Below are positions 7,501 to 10,994 of a stretch of 10,994 bases of DNA, piece by piece (the first letter of the stretch is position 1; every line of letters begins with the position of its first letter). The notes under the pieces were generated by a model. The model ran no database searches. It was given only the letters and a program-made list of their open reading frames with translations, and was not told the origin of the DNA. A program made the position numbers and the translations under genes. The stretch is from CAZAYB01 sp964489215 (GTDB lineage: Bacteria > Planctomycetota > Phycisphaerae > Sedimentisphaerales > Anaerohalosphaeraceae), in assembly GCA_964489215.1 (NCBI GenBank), contig CAZAYB010000098.1, positions 1-10,994 on the forward strand. Direction: 5' to 3'.

Positions 7501-7737
7501 CATGTAGATCATGTTGTCAACGCCGTTTATCTGCTCCTCAAGAGGAGTAGCGACTGTTTCTGCTATAACCTCTGCGCTGGCGCCGGGATAGGTTGCCCTG
7601 ACTACGACGGTTGGCGGGGTTATGTCGGGAGTTTTTTCAACAGGCAAAACGGGTATCGCAATAAGCCCCATCATTATGATGGCTATGGCGATGACGCTTG
7701 CGAATATTGGTCGGTTTATGAAAAATGAGCTTAGCAT
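4549..7737 (-). CDS. RND multidrug efflux transporter, MexF/OqxB-like (HAE1 family)
   Basis: Proton-driven inner-membrane pump subunit that takes amphiphilic compounds from the periplasm and membrane into a tripartite channel. It has 1062 residues, the usual length, with TM1 at about 11-30 and two large periplasmic loops (about 32-340 and 560-870). The proton-relay residues are present: D409 and D410 (GIVVDDSIIVVEN), K936 (GLASKTAILLVEF) and R968 (RPILMTALSF). Segments such as DPTLF at 330-334, ISPNSAIYF at 616-624 and LPPPIQGVGAAGGF at 663-676 recall MexF/OqxB more than AcrB; this is from memory. The C-terminal tail after about 1033 is acidic and polar. It is the last gene of the operon, 11 bp after the adaptor, with GGA six bases before the ATG. 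Substrates cannot be read from sequence. Confidence 0.95.
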   Translation of the reverse strand: MLSSFFINRPIFASVIAIAIIMMGLIAIPVLPVEKTPDITPPTVVVRATYPGASAEVIAETVATPLEEQINGVDNMIYMSSKSSDNGSMELTITFEVGTDVDIATVLVQNRVAMAEPFLPPDVVRYGVTTQKESTNITLVVALLSPDGRYDDTFMSNYINIYLKDTLSRVDGVGNIEVFGAKNFSMRLWIDPDKLKARQLTTADVIAAVREQNVQVAAGQLGSSPIPEDQVYQYTLKTLGRLTSVEQFENIIIRTTPQGRILRLNDVARVELGSELYNWFVQHNSRTAVGMGVFQLPGANSLEVAENIRSAMKDLSADFPEGLDYTVAFDPTLFISESIREVIFTLLFAIALVVLVVFVFLEDWRAALIPSVTIPVSLIGTFAVMMLLGMSINTLSLFGLMLAIGIVVDDSIIVVENSSRLIDDEGLDPESAAKKAMTQITGPVIATTLVLLAVFVPTTLIGGVSGKLFTQFAVTISVATVFSTINALTLSPALCALLLRKSAKHGWFFSRFDRLMSFATNQYENIVKIIIRKSAIVMLIFGILLAMTYAGFHFTPAGFLPQEDEGYFFINVELPSGSSLHRTRQVTDKINNILEQTDGLSEYVTVGGFSLLNGVISPNSAIYFIMLKTWDQRQQQGLNAQAIVGSVQAQLAKINEAIVFAFLPPPIQGVGAAGGFELQLQDREGAGLEKLQQTAQQVVLAGQNSQVMTRMNSSFRTDMPQYYLDIDRVKAKKLGISLDTIFNTLQANLGSFYINDLNLFGRTFKVMSQADLNYRTSQEDIKNLDVRNSSGQMTPLRTLVNIRDIAGPQTVYHYNLYPSSTITGSPTQRYSTGQAMEEMKNILAQKLPPSMGYEWSGLSYQQIKAGNKAPLIFLLASVFAYLFLAAQYESWFIPITIMLVIPVALFGAILLTFARAFDNNVYTQIAIVMLIGLASKTAILLVEFAKQHHQQGNSILESAQVAARLRFRPILMTALSFVFGVIPLVISSGAGAASRKALGTAVFGGMLATTILGVFMIPVFYVVIQKLNDILLPAETDDGSPDPSAKNDLDRQNEIENSPDSR

Positions 7738-7748
7738 ATTTTTTCCGT

Positions 7749-8984
7749 TTACTGGTCTTTTGATTTTTTATTTTTTGAAGCGGTATCGTTTTTGGTGTCT
7801 TGGCTGGTCTTTTCGTTTACGGCTGCTTTCATGCCGGGGTTAACGTACTGTGTGCCCTGCGTGACAAACCTGTCAGCAGCTGTCAGGCCTGATTCGACGA
7901 TTCTCATTGTGTCCACGAGTCTTGATATTTTTATGTTCTGGCGTCTGACGATGTTTTCGTCATCGAGAAGGAAAAGATATTTTCCACCAATGTCAGATTT
8001 TATGGCTTTTTCCGGTACCAGCAGAGCGTTGTTTTTTACGCCTAAGGAGATTCTGACACGAGCGTACATTCCGGGCAGTATTTTGTGCTGTTTGTTCTGA
8101 AGCTGGCCTCTGACAAGAATCGTTCCTGTCATATTGTCAACTGAGTTGTCGATGTAATTTATTTTTCCGTTGAAGGAAAAATCGTTTCCGTCGGCAAGGC
8201 TCAGCTTGAAGGTTCTTTCGTTTTGCCGGTCCATCGTTTCCATGTTCAGATATTTCAGGAAGAGGCTTTCGCTCAGGTAAAAATTAACATATATCGGGTC
8301 AAGCCTTACTACCTCTGCAAGCAGGGTGTGTTCGGGAGCTCCGACAAGGTTTCCTTTGTCTACGAAGTGTCTGCTTATTCTTCCATCTATAGGAGAGACC
8401 ACGTTAGTGTAACTTAGATTTAGCTGAGCGTCTTTTAGCAGAGCTTTTGCAGAGGCAACTGCGGCGTCGGCCTTGTCCCGCTGAGCAACGGCACGAGTTA
8501 GCTGCTGTTCGCTGACAGCATTTGTTTTTACGGCAGCCTGTATTCGGTCAAGGTCGGCCTGTGCGCTTTTGAGTTCTGCCTGTGCTGATAGAAGGTTTGC
8601 CCTTGCCTGGTCCCGCAAAGCGATGTAAGCGTCATCTTCAATTCTAAATAAAGTCTGGCCTTTTTTGACCAAAGCGCCGTCCTCAAAGAGAATCTGCTCA
8701 AGGTAGCCTTTTATTCTGGCTTTTATCATTACCTTATCGACAGCCTGTGTAGTCGCAGTGAATTCATAATAATCCGGTACATCCTTAACAACCGGTTTGC
8801 CGACGTCTACAGCCGGGGGCTGCTGAGCGGCCATCATTTTGGTTACAAATTGGCTGATTATCAGTCTTTTGACTATGCCGTATCCAATTGCAGAACTGAT
8901 AAGCACAAGGATTACTATAACCAATATTATGAAAGTTTTGTGTTCAGCGAAGAAGGATTTTTTTTGATCGAGGTTTTTTTCCAT
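7749..8984 (-). CDS. RND efflux periplasmic adaptor (membrane fusion protein)
   Basis: Periplasmic adaptor that bridges the RND pump and the outer-membrane channel. The 411 residues begin with a hydrophobic segment at about 18-36 and no lipobox cysteine, so the protein is probably held by an uncleaved N-terminal helix. The layout is that of the HlyD/AcrA family: lipoyl halves at about 84-117 and 192-225 (with the typical YTNVVSPIDGRIS at 192-204), a coiled-coil alpha-hairpin rich in Ala, Gln and Lys at about 118-190, a beta-barrel at about 228-315 including LPGMYARVRI at 303-312, and a membrane-proximal domain to about 388. The last 20 or so residues are charged and low in complexity (Lys, Asp, Ser, Asn). 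The start has AGGA six bases before the ATG. It lies 14 bp after the channel gene and 11 bp before the pump gene. Confidence 0.94.
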   Translation of the reverse strand: MEKNLDQKKSFFAEHKTFIILVIVILVLISSAIGYGIVKRLIISQFVTKMMAAQQPPAVDVGKPVVKDVPDYYEFTATTQAVDKVMIKARIKGYLEQILFEDGALVKKGQTLFRIEDDAYIALRDQARANLLSAQAELKSAQADLDRIQAAVKTNAVSEQQLTRAVAQRDKADAAVASAKALLKDAQLNLSYTNVVSPIDGRISRHFVDKGNLVGAPEHTLLAEVVRLDPIYVNFYLSESLFLKYLNMETMDRQNERTFKLSLADGNDFSFNGKINYIDNSVDNMTGTILVRGQLQNKQHKILPGMYARVRISLGVKNNALLVPEKAIKSDIGGKYLFLLDDENIVRRQNIKISRLVDTMRIVESGLTAADRFVTQGTQYVNPGMKAAVNEKTSQDTKNDTASKNKKSKDQ

Positions 8985-8998
8985 TATTTATCCTGTTA

Positions 8999-10471
8999 CT
9001 ATTGATGGGTTATATCATTTTGAGAAGTATTTTTCATGGTTATTTCGTCGTGGATGTCCGACCATCCGCCTCCCATGGCTTTGTATAATGCAATGAGGTC
9101 GATGACAACCTGTCCGGTGCTTGCTGCAAGAGCGTCCTGCTGGTGAAAAAGTGTTCTCTGAGTATCGAGTACATTTTGAAAGTCGGTGAGTCCGCTTTTG
9201 TAAAGTGATCTTACAAGTTTTACGGATTTCTGTGCGGCTTTTGTGGATTTCAAGAGGTCCCTGCGTCTTACAGTTTCGAGTTTGAATGCAGCCATTGCGT
9301 TTTCTACTTCCTCAACGGCAGTTAGAACGGTTTTGTTGTATTGTAGCATTTGCTGTCTTGAGCTAATCTTCTCTACTTTGACAAGGTTTTTCAACCTGTC
9401 TGCGTCAAAGATGTTCCATCTTACACTCGGTCCGAAGGAATATGATCTGCTTGTCCACAGGCCCACTTCACGGAGCTGATCAGCATCGAATGAAAAAGCT
9501 CCGGAAATAGAAAGTCTGGGGTAAAGATCGGCCTGTGCAACTCCAATTTTTGCAGTCTGTGCGGCAAGGAGTCTTTCGGCTCTTCTTATATCCGGCCTTC
9601 TCCGTAAAAGTTCGGCTGGTATTGCAGTGATAATTTTTTCGGGGACGGCGGGGATTTTACCGCGGGTGTCAATCAATTTTTCAATTTTATCCGGGTAAGT
9701 TCCAAGCAGTACCGCGATCCGATTTTTTATCTGTAATTTTGCAATCCTTAAAGGCGGCAGCTGGGACTGAGTGTTTGCAAGGTTCTGCTTTGCCTGTGAG
9801 ACGTCAAGCTCGGGAACGAGGCCTGCCTCAAACCGGTCTATTGTTAATTTGAGGGTTTCTTTTTGAGATTTAATGTTTCGGGCTGCGAAATTGAGCCTGG
9901 CCTGTATCGTTCTAAGTTCGATATAGTTTCTTGCAACCTCGCTGATAACAGAAACTCTTGTGTTGTAAAAATCAAAAACCGAGGCCTCCAGATTTGCCTG
10001 TGAAGATTCAAGAGCTCTTTTAATTCTTCCGAACAGATCTATTTCCCATGTAGAATCAAAACCTATTGAATGACTATCATACGGTTCTATTGCAAGGCCT
10101 GGGACAGCGAAGTAAGTGTTTGCGCTGTCTCTTAATCTTCTGTATGAACCCTTTATGTCAATTTCGGGGTAATATCTTCCGGCAGTGTAGTCTCTAAGCG
10201 CGCGTGCTCTGGAGATTGCCAGGAAACTTTGTTCGAGGGTAAGGTTATTATCGAGAGCATTTTCTATGAGTGTATTGAGGGATGAATCGTTAAATGCGGT
10301 CCACCATTTTACCATGGCTGCGGTGTTTGGGTCTGTTTGGGGAATGAGATTTTGCCAGGCAGCTGGCATCCTGGTCATGGGTCTATTGTAATCAGGGCCT
10401 ACAGAGCAGCCGGACAGTATGAATATCAGTAATGATATCAAGATGAAATATAAAGTTTTTTTTGTCATCAC
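8999..10471 (-). CDS. Outer-membrane efflux lipoprotein (NodT/OprM-like TolC family)
   Basis: Outer-membrane exit channel of the pump. The 490 residues start with a lipoprotein signal peptide: KK at 4-5, a hydrophobic core at 7-19 and the lipobox LSGC with the acylated cysteine at 22, followed by SVGPDYNRP, the usual opening of the NodT class. Two outer-membrane efflux repeats follow, at about 62-255 and 285-470. The family motif ELLRRRPDIRRAE, then AQADLYPRLSISGAF, marks the second repeat. Two starts are possible: GTG at 10471 or the next codon ATG at 10468. I prefer the ATG, although neither has a clear ribosome binding site, which may mean coupling to the preceding regulator gene 11-14 bp away. 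Similar proteins include OprM and OprN; the exact class is not certain. Confidence 0.93.
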   Translation of the reverse strand: MMTKKTLYFILISLLIFILSGCSVGPDYNRPMTRMPAAWQNLIPQTDPNTAAMVKWWTAFNDSSLNTLIENALDNNLTLEQSFLAISRARALRDYTAGRYYPEIDIKGSYRRLRDSANTYFAVPGLAIEPYDSHSIGFDSTWEIDLFGRIKRALESSQANLEASVFDFYNTRVSVISEVARNYIELRTIQARLNFAARNIKSQKETLKLTIDRFEAGLVPELDVSQAKQNLANTQSQLPPLRIAKLQIKNRIAVLLGTYPDKIEKLIDTRGKIPAVPEKIITAIPAELLRRRPDIRRAERLLAAQTAKIGVAQADLYPRLSISGAFSFDADQLREVGLWTSRSYSFGPSVRWNIFDADRLKNLVKVEKISSRQQMLQYNKTVLTAVEEVENAMAAFKLETVRRRDLLKSTKAAQKSVKLVRSLYKSGLTDFQNVLDTQRTLFHQQDALAASTGQVVIDLIALYKAMGGGWSDIHDEITMKNTSQNDITHQ

Positions 10472-10482
10472 AGATCAGCCAA

Positions 10483-10994
10483 TCAATTATTTTGATTTTT
10501 ATTATTCCTGTTATTATTTAGCAGCAACCAAATATCATCGATAAACTGCTGAGTTATTCCAGAAAATTTGAATATACCGATGTTGCTGTTTACTTCGAGG
10601 CAGCCTACCATTGCGAAAAAGAGCATTCTTGCAACAGCTTCGGTATTATCAAAATTGTATATTTTTTCCTTAACGCAATCGTCGAGGATAATTTTTATTC
10701 CGACAAGAGCCTCTGATATTTTTTGCTGTTTTTCAGCTTCAGGTCTTTTTTCGACGACCCTGAACCTGTCAGTCAAATCGAATATAACGTAATGCTTTTC
10801 ACAAAAAGAGAAAAAATCCTGAATCATTTTTTCCAGCCTTATATGGGCGGGCTCATCATCGCGTGCCCTTTGGTTTATTACATTAACGGCCAGTTCCTTG
10901 AATCGCCCGTCCAGAAAATATATCACATCTTCCTTACTGTTAAAGTAATTATATATTGTTCCTATTGAGATGTCCGCTTCTTTGGCGATGTCCT
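10483..10994 (-). CDS. TetR/AcrR-family transcriptional regulator (5' end missing)
   Basis: Probable DNA-binding repressor of the adjacent pump genes. The reading frame stays open to the right edge of the window, so the N-terminus lies outside. The visible part begins inside the helix-turn-helix: DIAKEADISIGTIYNYF followed by NSKEDVIYFL, the classic TetR turn, recognition helix and helix 4. A GTG at 10926 falls after this motif and is not the true start. About 147 residues of ligand-binding and dimerisation domain follow, ending in an Asn-rich tail (LLNNNRNNKNQNN). The stop lies only 11-14 bp before the channel gene, so the regulator is the first visible gene of the efflux operon and probably controls its own transcription. 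The promoter and operator would be beyond position 10994. The ligand is unknown. Confidence 0.9.
   Translation of the reverse strand, partial: DIAKEADISIGTIYNYFNSKEDVIYFLDGRFKELAVNVINQRARDDEPAHIRLEKMIQDFFSFCEKHYVIFDLTDRFRVVEKRPEAEKQQKISEALVGIKIILDDCVKEKIYNFDNTEAVARMLFFAMVGCLEVNSNIGIFKFSGITQQFIDDIWLLLNNNRNNKNQNN

Noticed and set aside
10483..10926. GTG at 10926 as the start of the regulator
   Set aside because: The frame continues upstream through a textbook TetR helix-turn-helix to the window edge, so this start would delete the DNA-binding domain.

Overview
The window comes from a Gram-negative-type (two-membrane) bacterium: it encodes a complete inner-membrane, periplasmic and outer-membrane efflux apparatus. 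Base composition looks moderate, with AT-rich intergenic DNA. No rRNA or tRNA is present to fix the taxonomy. A Planctomycetota or other PVC-like anaerobe is only an impression from the protein sequences and cannot be shown from this window.

Layout. (1) Positions 1-199 are an AT-rich non-coding stretch with short 10-bp repeats and small palindromes. (2) Positions 200-2562, minus strand, hold a two-gene L-arabinose catabolic unit: araB (ribulokinase) followed by araD (L-ribulose-5-phosphate 4-epimerase), overlapping by one base. (3) Positions 2563-2844 are a divergent control region with a good sigma-70-like promoter for araB. It carries three TGACAA repeats, two of which form an operator-like imperfect palindrome over the -10 box. 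(4) Positions 2845-4533, plus strand, encode a sodium/sugar symporter that keeps the sugar-contact residues of animal SGLT1. (5) Positions 4549-10994, minus strand, hold a tightly packed efflux operon read from the right edge leftward: a TetR-type regulator (5' end cut by the window), an outer-membrane lipoprotein channel, a membrane-anchored periplasmic adaptor, and a 1062-residue RND pump of the MexF/OqxB kind.

How the genes work together. The symporter probably imports L-arabinose (or a similar sugar) with sodium. AraB phosphorylates L-ribulose and AraD converts the product to D-xylulose 5-phosphate for the pentose phosphate pathway. The isomerase AraA, which makes L-ribulose, is not in the window. 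The efflux block is functionally separate and only meets the sugar block tail to tail, 15 bp apart. Its products should assemble into a tripartite pump exporting amphiphilic toxic compounds, with the TetR protein as likely local repressor.

No clearly undescribed system is visible. The points most worth a second look are the operator-like cluster between araB and the symporter, the SGLT1-like site of the symporter, and the unusual gene order of the pump operon. No CRISPR array, insertion sequence, tRNA or rRNA was recognised.
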